Shown in pieces: positions 10,145 to 18,359 of a stretch of DNA of 52,478 bases. The DNA is from a virus. The DNA lies in IMG/VR virus record IMGVR_UViG_3300025646_000058, positions 1 through 52,478 of that record. One strand, written 5' to 3'. The notes under the pieces are model-generated. The model ran no database searches. It saw nothing but the letters and a program-made list of their open reading frames with translations, and had not been told where the DNA came from. The position numbers were made by a program, and so were the translations under genes. Numbering within the stretch: the stretch's first letter is position 1; every line of letters begins with the position of its first letter.

Positions 10145-11970
10145 TATTTAGTAATTAAAAAGTTTATAAATACTGATTGGTAATTTTCTGTAATGTACGA
10201 TTGTGTTGGCGTACTAACTATATTATCACTAAACGAAATTAAAATATCGTTTACCGCTTTTTTTATAATCTTTAAATCTAACATCTGTAAATCTAACATA
10301 TCTTCACTTGATGAAATTGTATTATCTTGTGAGTTGTATTTAACTACCTTAACTACATTAGCTAATACCTTGTAAGCATCACTTGAAACTTGGAAGTCTT
10401 TTATAGATATAACGTTATTAGATTCTGGATAGTTTAATAAAGATATAGATGCTCTATCCTCTATTGTAGGAGTTGAGAAATCTAATTGTGCAACGTTAGA
10501 AACATTAGTTACTGTAAAGTTTAAACTTGGTCTTGCATTATAAGGTGCAGTTGAAAATCTATATTGAACCTCTAATAAAAAAGACATTTGCTCTACAACA
10601 TCAGGTACAACCCCACTTTTAATTGCAGGCGTGTAAGTTTTATTATTGCTACCATCAATCACCTCATTCACCTCAATAGTTGCTGAATCTTCTAAAGTAA
10701 CTGTTACAATATTTTGTAAAGCGTTTACTAAGTCAGCATCTAAACTTAAAGTAAATGTAGTAGTGTTTCCTGCAACAGTTGATACAACTTTTAATTGGTT
10801 ACTAGCAGATACAATATCTACATTGTTTGTAGAACCTAATCCTTGTATTAAAACGTTTCCTCCATCTTCACAGCTACAATCACTCGTACATCCTGTTACA
10901 GCTTGTATCTCTGCTAATATCTTATCTACATTAGTTGAGTTACCGCATTTTAATTGTGTCTGTAAACTACTTAAATACGAATTGGCTAAGATATACGCAT
11001 TTTTATAGTTATTAGCTAAAACATCATTATTTCCTTTGTATTGTAAATAACTATTTAACGTTTTAGAAATGCAACAATAAATGTCACACAATTTAATATC
11101 ACAAGTAACTTCTTTACTTAAAGTTTTCTCTAAGTAAAAAGTTGCTGAAAATCCATTTGTAAGCGTATAGTAATAATAACCCTTTACAGAAAATTCTTGA
11201 TTACCTGTATAGAAAGTTGAAGTGCTTAATACATTTGTAAATCCTACTATCGGATTTAAGCTTAATACACTTGGGAAAAATATCTTATGCTCTTTAGTAT
11301 ATACTATTCCATTAACAGTATTATCAGTTAAAGATTCAACAAATCCAATTATAGTTCTATCTGTTGTTTTATCATAAGCAATACTATCAATTGTGTAAGC
11401 TCCATCATTATTGCTAGAACCTGATATGTTTACTAATTGTGTAACCTTAAATAATCCTACTACGTTACCACTAAAACTAACTGTATTATCAACTGTACTT
11501 ACAGCTACAATAACAGCAGAATTAATTGGAGTTACCCCTGATAAATTATAAGCAGTTGTATCTGTACTTGTTAATAATGGTGATACACAATCTACATTAA
11601 TACTTAAATCAGCAGTAGGTCTGTCTAAATTAAAATTATATGATTTTGTTCTTGTGAATTGTGTAACCCCTGCATCATCAGTCACAGTTAGTGTTACATG
11701 ATAATCACCTTTAACAATATTGTTAGTACCTACATAAACAGGTAAACCAATATTATCTGATAACCTTGAAGAACTTAAATCTAAATCTGGTGAAGCAAAA
11801 TTTACATTGTCGTAAATTGTTCCACTATCGGATACAATCCTAATTAAACCTCTTACATTTGAGGCAGTTACACCTTGTGAGGAATAATCAGTTACATCTG
11901 TAACCTTTAAAAAACTGGTGGTTTTATCGTTTAAAAAGTTAACCGAAAAATCTATACTACTTATAGCCAT
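10144..11970 (-). CDS. Large beta-rich virion protein
   Basis: A 608-aa protein with Ig-like features in the first 300 residues (VKGDYHVTLTVTDDAGVT), a Cys-rich patch at about 293-301 and 362-373 (CDIKLCDIYCC; CTSDCSCEDGG), and a beta-rich C-terminus. The Cys clusters are unusual for a fibre and could bind metal. It has its own -7 box and follows a terminator, so it probably starts a transcription unit with the 715-aa gene. Structural role likely; exact part unknown. Confidence 0.5.
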   Translation of the reverse strand: MAISSIDFSVNFLNDKTTSFLKVTDVTDYSSQGVTASNVRGLIRIVSDSGTIYDNVNFASPDLDLSSSRLSDNIGLPVYVGTNNIVKGDYHVTLTVTDDAGVTQFTRTKSYNFNLDRPTADLSINVDCVSPLLTSTDTTAYNLSGVTPINSAVIVAVSTVDNTVSFSGNVVGLFKVTQLVNISGSSNNDGAYTIDSIAYDKTTDRTIIGFVESLTDNTVNGIVYTKEHKIFFPSVLSLNPIVGFTNVLSTSTFYTGNQEFSVKGYYYYTLTNGFSATFYLEKTLSKEVTCDIKLCDIYCCISKTLNSYLQYKGNNDVLANNYKNAYILANSYLSSLQTQLKCGNSTNVDKILAEIQAVTGCTSDCSCEDGGNVLIQGLGSTNNVDIVSASNQLKVVSTVAGNTTTFTLSLDADLVNALQNIVTVTLEDSATIEVNEVIDGSNNKTYTPAIKSGVVPDVVEQMSFLLEVQYRFSTAPYNARPSLNFTVTNVSNVAQLDFSTPTIEDRASISLLNYPESNNVISIKDFQVSSDAYKVLANVVKVVKYNSQDNTISSSEDMLDLQMLDLKIIKKAVNDILISFSDNIVSTPTQSYITENYQSVFINFLITK

Positions 11971-11992
11971 TTGTATATTTTTATAATTGGGT

Positions 11993-12000
11993 CAAATATA
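11993..12000 (-). promoter_or_regulatory. -7 box TATATTTG upstream of the 608-aa virion gene
   Basis: The minus strand reads TATATTTG here, a perfect Bacteroidetes -7 box (TAnnTTTG), about 23 bases before the start codon at 11970. The place where a -33 TTTG would be is occupied by the upstream terminator stem and has no exact TTTG, so the promoter may be weak or need a phage factor. Confidence 0.45.
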
Positions 12001-12001
12001 C

Positions 12002-12030
12002 AAAAAAAACCGATAACAATTTGCTATCGG
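12002..12030 (-). terminator. Intrinsic terminator after the 370-aa capsid-block gene
   Basis: On the minus strand a CCGATA / TATCGG stem (6 bp, 9-base loop) is followed at once by eight U. It lies between the stop at 12055 and the next start at 11970, directly abutting a -7 box. The same terminator-then-promoter layout recurs at 20,802-20,841. Confidence 0.75.
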
Positions 12031-12054
12031 CTTTCTATTTTATTTTATTTTTTT

Positions 12055-13167
12055 TTATCCTTCTTTAATTTCGGATAACATCATCTTGATTTTTTGACCT
12101 AAGTCTAAGTCGTTATCAATCAATTCGCAAAACTCTGCCATTGATTTTCCTAAGTTAATATCATTTAATGACTTATCAGAAAACCTTGTCCAGGGACCAG
12201 CTTTATATAAAACTTTATGCTTTAACGCTTCTTTATACAAGATTTCGTTTTCACTATCGTTTGAGGTTACATCTAATCCACTTCTATTTGTAGTGAATGA
12301 AGGCGTTTTCATTAACTTAATTAACTTCTCAATTAACTCATTTGTTTCAGGACTTCTGAAAGATAAATCAGTTAAATACTCTACGTGATTAGTATTGATG
12401 CTAGGTACTTCACATACAGTTTGGATACCTCCTAATGTATATTCAATCTTAGCTCTATCAGCACTTACTTGTAAGTATTGCTCCTCAAAAGCTTTCATTA
12501 CCCAATATTTACGCTTTCTCTCATCAGAGTTCATTTCTTTCTCAAAACGATTTGGATCCATCTGTATCATATCTAATAAGATAGTTCTCATCTCATTCAC
12601 ATTTAACGCTTGGTAATTTCTTACATCAAATGTCATACAGTAAGCCTGTAATTCACTTTCAGTACACTCAAATACTTTACCTTGTAGTTCGTATATCTTT
12701 TTCTTTGTGTCGATAATATTTTCTGATTTTCTTTCTTTATCCTCTTTAAAGAAAATCTCTGGTTTACCTGGCATTCTAAATTCAGAATTAGACCTGTTCC
12801 AATTACACAAATCTAAATATTGTCTTTTTAATTTATCCCTACCATCAACCACTAACATACCATCTACAAAAATGATTTGCCCAAATCGGTTTCTAGGAAT
12901 ATCAATTGAACTTTGCTCATCAGCAAATACACTTGTTTCCCCAGGAATATAACGTATAGTTCTATTACCAGTTCTTTTTTCATTTGTTTTTTTATCTATC
13001 CATGACATATAAACAATATCCTCCGATGGAAGTATTTTGTTTTTTGGATAGTAGCAATCTTCTAATGTTGGATTAACCGCTCGGTTTGTTAAGAAGTAAA
13101 CGTGATTTTTAAAATCATCGTGTGTTGCAGGTTCGTAACCTGTCTTTGGTTTTTCTAATGTGTACAT
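12055..13167 (-). CDS. Capsid-block protein of unknown function
   Basis: A 370-aa charged soluble protein encoded directly after the major capsid gene and bounded by terminators on both sides (13,201-13,229 and 12,002-12,030). It mixes a beta-rich N-terminal third (RTIRYIPGETSVFADEQSSI) with a helical C-terminal half. I do not recognise the family. Position suggests a capsid-associated protein, for example a head-to-tail or auxiliary capsid protein. Confidence 0.5.
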   Translation of the reverse strand: MYTLEKPKTGYEPATHDDFKNHVYFLTNRAVNPTLEDCYYPKNKILPSEDIVYMSWIDKKTNEKRTGNRTIRYIPGETSVFADEQSSIDIPRNRFGQIIFVDGMLVVDGRDKLKRQYLDLCNWNRSNSEFRMPGKPEIFFKEDKERKSENIIDTKKKIYELQGKVFECTESELQAYCMTFDVRNYQALNVNEMRTILLDMIQMDPNRFEKEMNSDERKRKYWVMKAFEEQYLQVSADRAKIEYTLGGIQTVCEVPSINTNHVEYLTDLSFRSPETNELIEKLIKLMKTPSFTTNRSGLDVTSNDSENEILYKEALKHKVLYKAGPWTRFSDKSLNDINLGKSMAEFCELIDNDLDLGQKIKMMLSEIKEG

Positions 13168-13200
13168 TTTATTTAATTTAATTTAGTTTACATTTAATCT

Positions 13201-13229
13201 AAAAAAAAGGGGTAAGAATACCCTACCCC
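13201..13229 (-). terminator. Intrinsic terminator after the major capsid gene
   Basis: On the minus strand GGGGTA pairs with TACCCC (an alternative inner GGGTA/TACCC stem is also possible), followed by eight U. It lies 26 bases past the capsid gene stop at 13255. Terminating after the capsid gene would let it be made in excess. Confidence 0.7.
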
Positions 13230-13254
13230 AATTTTATATCTAATCGTTAAGTCA

Positions 13255-14673
13255 TTAAACTCTTTCGATGTAGAAGAATCTGTTACCTCCAATACCTTGA
13301 AAACCACAAGCATCAGAGTATCTCATTGAGATAATATCTTTACCATTCTCGAATTGTGAGAAACCTTCAACTTTCGCTGCTTTTCTTTGTCTAACACCAT
13401 TCTCATCAACTAAGTAACGAACTCTTAATGAAGACATTTTCTCACCAGTTTTTACATCCATCTTAGCATCAGTTGGGATAATCATACCTTCGTGTGGGTA
13501 TCCGTAACCTTGTGCGCCTAATGATTGTAAATCGTTGAAGCTATCCATTGTTTTCTTCTTGAAGATGTAGTTACCAATTTGGTATTGGTTAAATTGGTAG
13601 TTGATAGCTGCATCTTGACCAAAGCTAAAGTTACCAAAAGTAATTGCTCCGTTCATTCTTGAATCAGCTAACACGTTATCAATAGCTACTGATAACTGAA
13701 TACCACACATAAACAAGTTTTCTTTAGCTCCTTTTTGTGAATCTAAAGTAAATACAATTTGATCCATATCAGCTTTAGTAAATCCTACGTTAGCAGCATA
13801 TCCTAAAGTGTTACCTTGTGATTGGATAAAAGGAATTAAACCTTCTGTTGTCATGAAAGGAGTACCAGCAGCAGCTTCTGCATTTGCTAAAGTTACGTTA
13901 GTTGTTTTCTTGTTAGTTAACAATGCTAACTCTCTAGTGTTTAAGAAACGTACATACGCATCTTCCTCACCTTTTAAGATGTAGTATCTTCCTTTTTGTC
14001 CTGATGGAGAAGTAAATTCTACCCAAGTTTTGATACCACTTGCAGTTGCAGGTAATTCAAAAGTTTCTTTAAACAACTGAATGTTGTTTGAGTATTTAGA
14101 AACCTTAGAAACTCTTGATTCAGGTTGAATATCACCTTCACCAAAAGCATTACCAACGATTGCAATTTCAGTATCAGTACCGTATGCAGGAATTGATTTA
14201 CCAGTTTCTAATGGGATTGCTACGAATGTACCTGCTGCTTTATTAACAGAAGTTACAGTAGCTAAAATCATATCAGAAGAACTAGCAGTTCCACTTGCAG
14301 GTTTTAACGCAATAATATCTCTAACTCTTGCAGCGATAATATCCTTATCAGTTGAACCAACAAAAGGAGATTGTGATAAGCTGTAAGAATCTTTAGCAGC
14401 AGCAGCTAAAGTAAATGTTGCAGCAGCACCTGCTCCAGCACCTGCAGTAGTTGCTTTTAATTTAGGATAGATACGACCCTCCTCAAAGTGGAAGTATTCA
14501 TAACCAGTTACAGGTTTCGCATATCCTGCGTTTAATAAAAATTCAGAAAGGTATTGATTTCCATATCGTTTACCTAACTCGTTGTCAAATTGTGGTTCAT
14601 GCAAATCCATTGCAGATACAAATCCAAAATCTGAACTTGCACCAAAAGAACCAGCTTCAAAAGGTAGTGCCAT
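13255..14673 (-). CDS. Major capsid protein
   Basis: A 472-aa protein with the size, composition and position of a HK97-fold capsid protein: after terminase, portal and scaffold-like genes, and followed by a terminator. The start MALPFEAGSFGASSDFGFVS is helical/loop, followed by an Ala/Gly-rich insert near 73-92 and mixed alpha/beta to the C-terminal GIGGNRFFYIERV. It contains no copy of the AATTGTGYA word, unlike most large genes here. Fold assignment is by context and sequence flavour. Confidence 0.75.
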   Translation of the reverse strand: MALPFEAGSFGASSDFGFVSAMDLHEPQFDNELGKRYGNQYLSEFLLNAGYAKPVTGYEYFHFEEGRIYPKLKATTAGAGAGAAATFTLAAAAKDSYSLSQSPFVGSTDKDIIAARVRDIIALKPASGTASSSDMILATVTSVNKAAGTFVAIPLETGKSIPAYGTDTEIAIVGNAFGEGDIQPESRVSKVSKYSNNIQLFKETFELPATASGIKTWVEFTSPSGQKGRYYILKGEEDAYVRFLNTRELALLTNKKTTNVTLANAEAAAGTPFMTTEGLIPFIQSQGNTLGYAANVGFTKADMDQIVFTLDSQKGAKENLFMCGIQLSVAIDNVLADSRMNGAITFGNFSFGQDAAINYQFNQYQIGNYIFKKKTMDSFNDLQSLGAQGYGYPHEGMIIPTDAKMDVKTGEKMSSLRVRYLVDENGVRQRKAAKVEGFSQFENGKDIISMRYSDACGFQGIGGNRFFYIERV

Positions 14674-14695
14674 AATTAATAAAAAAGTTTAAAGT

Positions 14696-15919
14696 TTATA
14701 TTCCCAAAATTGCTTTTATGCCTAAATCTCTAGGCGATACTGTTTTTGTTCCTCCGCTTTTTTGACTTCCATCAAAATCCACATTGGATATTTCTTTAAT
14801 AATTTCCTCTGCCTTATAGTTAGCATTTTGTTGAATTAAAGTCTTAACAACTGATTTCCAATTCTTCATCATGAACAAGTCTTGTCGCATTGATTTAAAA
14901 TCGAAAGAGTTATTTTCTTTATCAGCATAACGCTTGTATATTTCAGCAGAATCCGTTATAGATTTTTCTACAAACTGTAAATCCTCCTCGTTAACCTTAA
15001 AGTTATATTTTTTATCTTTGTCTAAGTTAAAAGCTATTTCTTTAAAATCGTTTAAGTTAGTCTTTACTGCTGTATTCCATTTCTCAATCATTTCTTTCTG
15101 TTGTAAAGCTTGTTGCTCCATCTTTGCTTTAGCATCTTTATCTAAACCTGTTAAGTCTAGTTTTGGTAAATCAAATTGTGCATCATTCTTTAAAGCAGAA
15201 AGTTCGTTTCTGTACTCTTTAATCTTGTTTCTCAAAGAACTCTTATACCTGTTATTTTCAAGTATCTCTCTCTTATCAGCATCTTCTTCATCAAAGTTTA
15301 TAGCTGAATCATACATCTCTAATTCAATCTGTATTTCTTTATCAGTTAAACCTTCTCTCTTTAATCCCGATACAAATACATCTCTATCGTTTAAAGCGGT
15401 TACATCTAAAGTTTTTACTTCCGCTATTTGCTTTATCTTATTCCAATCTAAATCACCATCCGTTAATAATGATGCCACCTTACTTAACTCTTCCTCACTT
15501 AGTAAAGGTTTCTTTTCCTTTAGTGATTTGTATTCGTTTACTAATTGTGCAACATCCTCAATCTCTAAATCAGGAAAACTCTCCTTAAACTTAGTATTCA
15601 AATCAAATACACTCTCTTCCTTTACTTCTTCTTTATTAACTTCCTTAGTTTCTGTATCAACTGAAAAATCAAACACATCAGAAGCAACATCTTCATTCTT
15701 ATTATCCACCTCTAAGTTTTTACTCTCTTCTGCAACAATAGTTTCAGTTTTTACTTCTTCTTTTGTTTCAGTCTGAACTTCCTCCTTAGGAGCTTCCTCA
15801 CCTTTACCTGCTACAAAATCTTTAAAGCTTGTTTCGGTTTTTAACTCCTCATCCTCTTTTATTTCAGCGGTAACATTAAGACTTTGCTCAATCTTACCCT
15901 TTAAAATTTCCTCTAACAT
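14696..15919 (-). CDS. Acidic scaffold-like capsid assembly protein
   Basis: A 407-aa protein very rich in Glu, Lys and Asp. It has a long disordered acidic N-terminus (about 20-115), coiled-coil helices (about 130-345) and a short C-terminal segment TVSPRDLGIKAILGI that could dock on capsid subunits. Location between portal and major capsid genes is the classic place of the scaffolding protein. A consensus promoter lies just upstream (15,958-15,987). Confidence 0.65.
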   Translation of the reverse strand: MLEEILKGKIEQSLNVTAEIKEDEELKTETSFKDFVAGKGEEAPKEEVQTETKEEVKTETIVAEESKNLEVDNKNEDVASDVFDFSVDTETKEVNKEEVKEESVFDLNTKFKESFPDLEIEDVAQLVNEYKSLKEKKPLLSEEELSKVASLLTDGDLDWNKIKQIAEVKTLDVTALNDRDVFVSGLKREGLTDKEIQIELEMYDSAINFDEEDADKREILENNRYKSSLRNKIKEYRNELSALKNDAQFDLPKLDLTGLDKDAKAKMEQQALQQKEMIEKWNTAVKTNLNDFKEIAFNLDKDKKYNFKVNEEDLQFVEKSITDSAEIYKRYADKENNSFDFKSMRQDLFMMKNWKSVVKTLIQQNANYKAEEIIKEISNVDFDGSQKSGGTKTVSPRDLGIKAILGI

Positions 15920-15957
15920 ATTATATTAAATTAAGATAAATTAAACTTATAATATCG

Positions 15958-15987
15958 CAAATATAATAAAAAAAATCTATAAACAAA
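15958..15987 (-). promoter_or_regulatory. Bacteroidetes-type promoter for scaffold and capsid genes
   Basis: The minus strand has TTTG at 15987-15984, an 18-base spacer, and TATATTTG at 15965-15958. This fits the host-type -33/-7 consensus. Predicted transcription start is about 15,952, some 30 bases before the scaffold start codon at 15919. It overlaps the tail end of the portal gene region boundary at 15,989. Confidence 0.65.
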
Positions 15988-15988
15988 T

Positions 15989-18319
15989 TTATTCAAAAGT
16001 TTTTAAACTATTTCCCTCTTTTTTTTCAGGCACATAATCTAAAGCTTTTTGGAATTTAATCTGCTTGATTTTTTCCTCACCTCTTGTTTCTTCTTTCAAC
16101 AATTCACCCTCTACTGTTATACCTGCTAACTTCATTTTGTATTCATACTCCATTTGAATTTCAGCTAACTTAGCCTGGTTCTTAGCTTGTATCAATTGCA
16201 TTTCAGCTTGTGCAGCAGCCATTGCTGATTGAGTTTGCGCTTCTGCATTAGCTTGTTGTAAAGCTAAAGATTGTTGTTGCTGTAACTCCATACGCTTTCT
16301 ACGTTTCTCTTTCAACAAATCAATAGCAACCTTAGTATTAGTTTTTAATACATCTCTTACCTCTAACGCATCCTCTAAGTCTATATTACCAGTTTGTAAA
16401 GCTCTCTCAACCTCCATTAAGATTTGCTCTATCTCATCAACGTTTGGTAATAAATCTATCTTGATACCCAATGTTGCAGAAGAAACTTCTTTATTCAACT
16501 CTAATATATCAATAGTTTCTTTACCTAAAGCAGGAATAAATCCTTTTAATCCGTTTGGATCATACTTAGATTTCATCTGTAACATTGTACCACAATGAGT
16601 AGCTACTCTATTCATTAATGATAAGAAAGCATCAACCAATGGTCTAGTTGTATTTCTTGAAGAACCAATTGCCATTTTTTGTACTCCAACTAATGTCTTA
16701 CTGTTAGGCGTACTTCCATCTCTAAACTCATTTAAACCAGATACAGTTCGTATCATATCTAAATGGTAATTATACAAACTAATAAATCCTTGTATCTCAC
16801 CAACGTTAAATCCATTTGGTGATGATGATATAGGACTTCTTTGCATTGTATTATTATCCAAATCAGTTCCTCTAAAATAGAAGTTACCTGTTTGGTCGTA
16901 AATCTCTACTAATTCTAATGGAGTAATTGAACCATCACCTTTGCCCACAATTACATTCTCTAATCCTGAAACATCAATCATTAAACCACTAGGTTTAGCT
17001 TTAGCTATAAATTGCTGTATCTTTAAATGAATTAATTGTATCTGGTCTGCGTGCGGTATCATACGCTCTACGATTGACTTATTGTCCATATCGTAAATAT
17101 CTTGTGCGTATATCTTAAACCTACTATGTACTTTACTACTATAAGCATTATTATTTTTTGGTCGTGCCATATTCTTACGTAAACCGTAATTCATTATATA
17201 GTCGCTTCCAACTATCCACATACCATCGTAGTAACACTCTAAATCTTTAGATAATACTTCAATCTTTTTCTTAGATTCTTTATTCGGCTCGTAACCTTTA
17301 CTTTTTTTATTCAAAAAGAAACCATCTTCCTGGTAATATTTCTTTTCGTAAGTAACATTAAAGTTACTACTCTTAAACTCAAAATCTAATACATCAATAT
17401 AGAAGTCATCAAAGTTTTCTAAACTTCTTGAATCATCATAATAGTAAGCACCCTTTTCAGATAACCTATCTACTGAATATCCATCCCTATTTCTACCATA
17501 AGTTTTTACTATATCAATTAATTCCTCATCACTTAACGTTTTATTGATTAACCTTAAATCATGAAAATTCATCTTAACAACCTCTCCTGCATATTCTAAA
17601 TCAGAACAGTCAGGTCTAGTAGTATATGGTATAACTAAATTTCTAGGATCAACATAAGCTATCTTAATATCATAGTTAGCATCAAAGTAAGTTTTAATTG
17701 CTCCCCACTTCAATACTATCATATCTCTCAATACACGCTTTTTGATTTCCGATATTTCATTATTCTGGAATACAAAAGATAAAGCTAACTCAATTGCTTT
17801 TTCACTTGATTGCTTATATGTATTCTTTAAATATGATTGTATCTGCTCCTCATTCTCCATTGTAGGCACTTCTTTATCTACAACAGATGTTCCTGCTATT
17901 TGTTCTAACTCTTTGTTTATATCCTTTAGTAAGAAGTTAGCGTATAGCTTGGCTTTCATTTCGTCAAATTGTGTAAGGCTACGGTCATCAATAGCCTCTG
18001 CCGAAACTCTAAAGTCTTGTTCCATTAATTCACCAACTAACAAGTCAACGAATTTAGGAATGATAGGTATGGGAGTAAAATCTAAATTCAAATATGATTG
18101 GTCGCCATTTAAACCTAATAAATCCTTAAACTTATCTATGCTGTGAGTACCCTCTGCATATTTTCGGTTACGAACAAATTTCTCTTTCTTATTAAACAAA
18201 GAAGATGTATCCCTAGTATATACCTCGTATATAGCTCTAGCGTATTTTAAACCATATTCGTTTTCCGACTTCTCCTCCTTACTTGCTGTCCGAGAAGGAA
18301 AATGATAATTTTTATCCAT
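15989..18319 (-). CDS. Portal protein
   Basis: A 776-aa protein downstream of the terminase large subunit. This is long for a portal and close to the roughly 800 aa of crAss-like portals. It has the usual early segment (NRKYAEGTHSIDKF, then FTPIPIIPKFVDLLVGELME), a central helical stem region and a Gln/Ala-rich coiled coil at about 665-745 that would form the barrel. It would form the dodecameric ring through which TerL pumps DNA. Assignment by order, length and sequence pattern. Confidence 0.75.
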   Translation of the reverse strand: MDKNYHFPSRTASKEEKSENEYGLKYARAIYEVYTRDTSSLFNKKEKFVRNRKYAEGTHSIDKFKDLLGLNGDQSYLNLDFTPIPIIPKFVDLLVGELMEQDFRVSAEAIDDRSLTQFDEMKAKLYANFLLKDINKELEQIAGTSVVDKEVPTMENEEQIQSYLKNTYKQSSEKAIELALSFVFQNNEISEIKKRVLRDMIVLKWGAIKTYFDANYDIKIAYVDPRNLVIPYTTRPDCSDLEYAGEVVKMNFHDLRLINKTLSDEELIDIVKTYGRNRDGYSVDRLSEKGAYYYDDSRSLENFDDFYIDVLDFEFKSSNFNVTYEKKYYQEDGFFLNKKSKGYEPNKESKKKIEVLSKDLECYYDGMWIVGSDYIMNYGLRKNMARPKNNNAYSSKVHSRFKIYAQDIYDMDNKSIVERMIPHADQIQLIHLKIQQFIAKAKPSGLMIDVSGLENVIVGKGDGSITPLELVEIYDQTGNFYFRGTDLDNNTMQRSPISSSPNGFNVGEIQGFISLYNYHLDMIRTVSGLNEFRDGSTPNSKTLVGVQKMAIGSSRNTTRPLVDAFLSLMNRVATHCGTMLQMKSKYDPNGLKGFIPALGKETIDILELNKEVSSATLGIKIDLLPNVDEIEQILMEVERALQTGNIDLEDALEVRDVLKTNTKVAIDLLKEKRRKRMELQQQQSLALQQANAEAQTQSAMAAAQAEMQLIQAKNQAKLAEIQMEYEYKMKLAGITVEGELLKEETRGEEKIKQIKFQKALDYVPEKKEGNSLKTFE

Positions 18320-18341
18320 ATAACATTTATCTATCTATTTG

Positions 18342-18349
18342 CAAATGTA
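18342..18349 (-). promoter_or_regulatory. Possible -7 box before the portal gene
   Basis: The minus strand reads TACATTTG in the 40-base gap between the TerL stop (18360) and the portal start (18319). No TTTG sits at the expected -33 distance, so this is a weak candidate. Confidence 0.3.
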
Positions 18350-18359
18350 ATAAATATTA

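Noticed and set aside
13120-13145. GGTTCGTAACC as a tRNA T-arm
   Set aside because: It lies inside a coding gene and no acceptor or anticodon arms can be formed around it.
14934-15776. A 280-codon + strand frame
   Set aside because: It is the mirror of the Glu/Lys-rich scaffold gene; the Ser/Leu-rich product is an artefact of the opposite strand.
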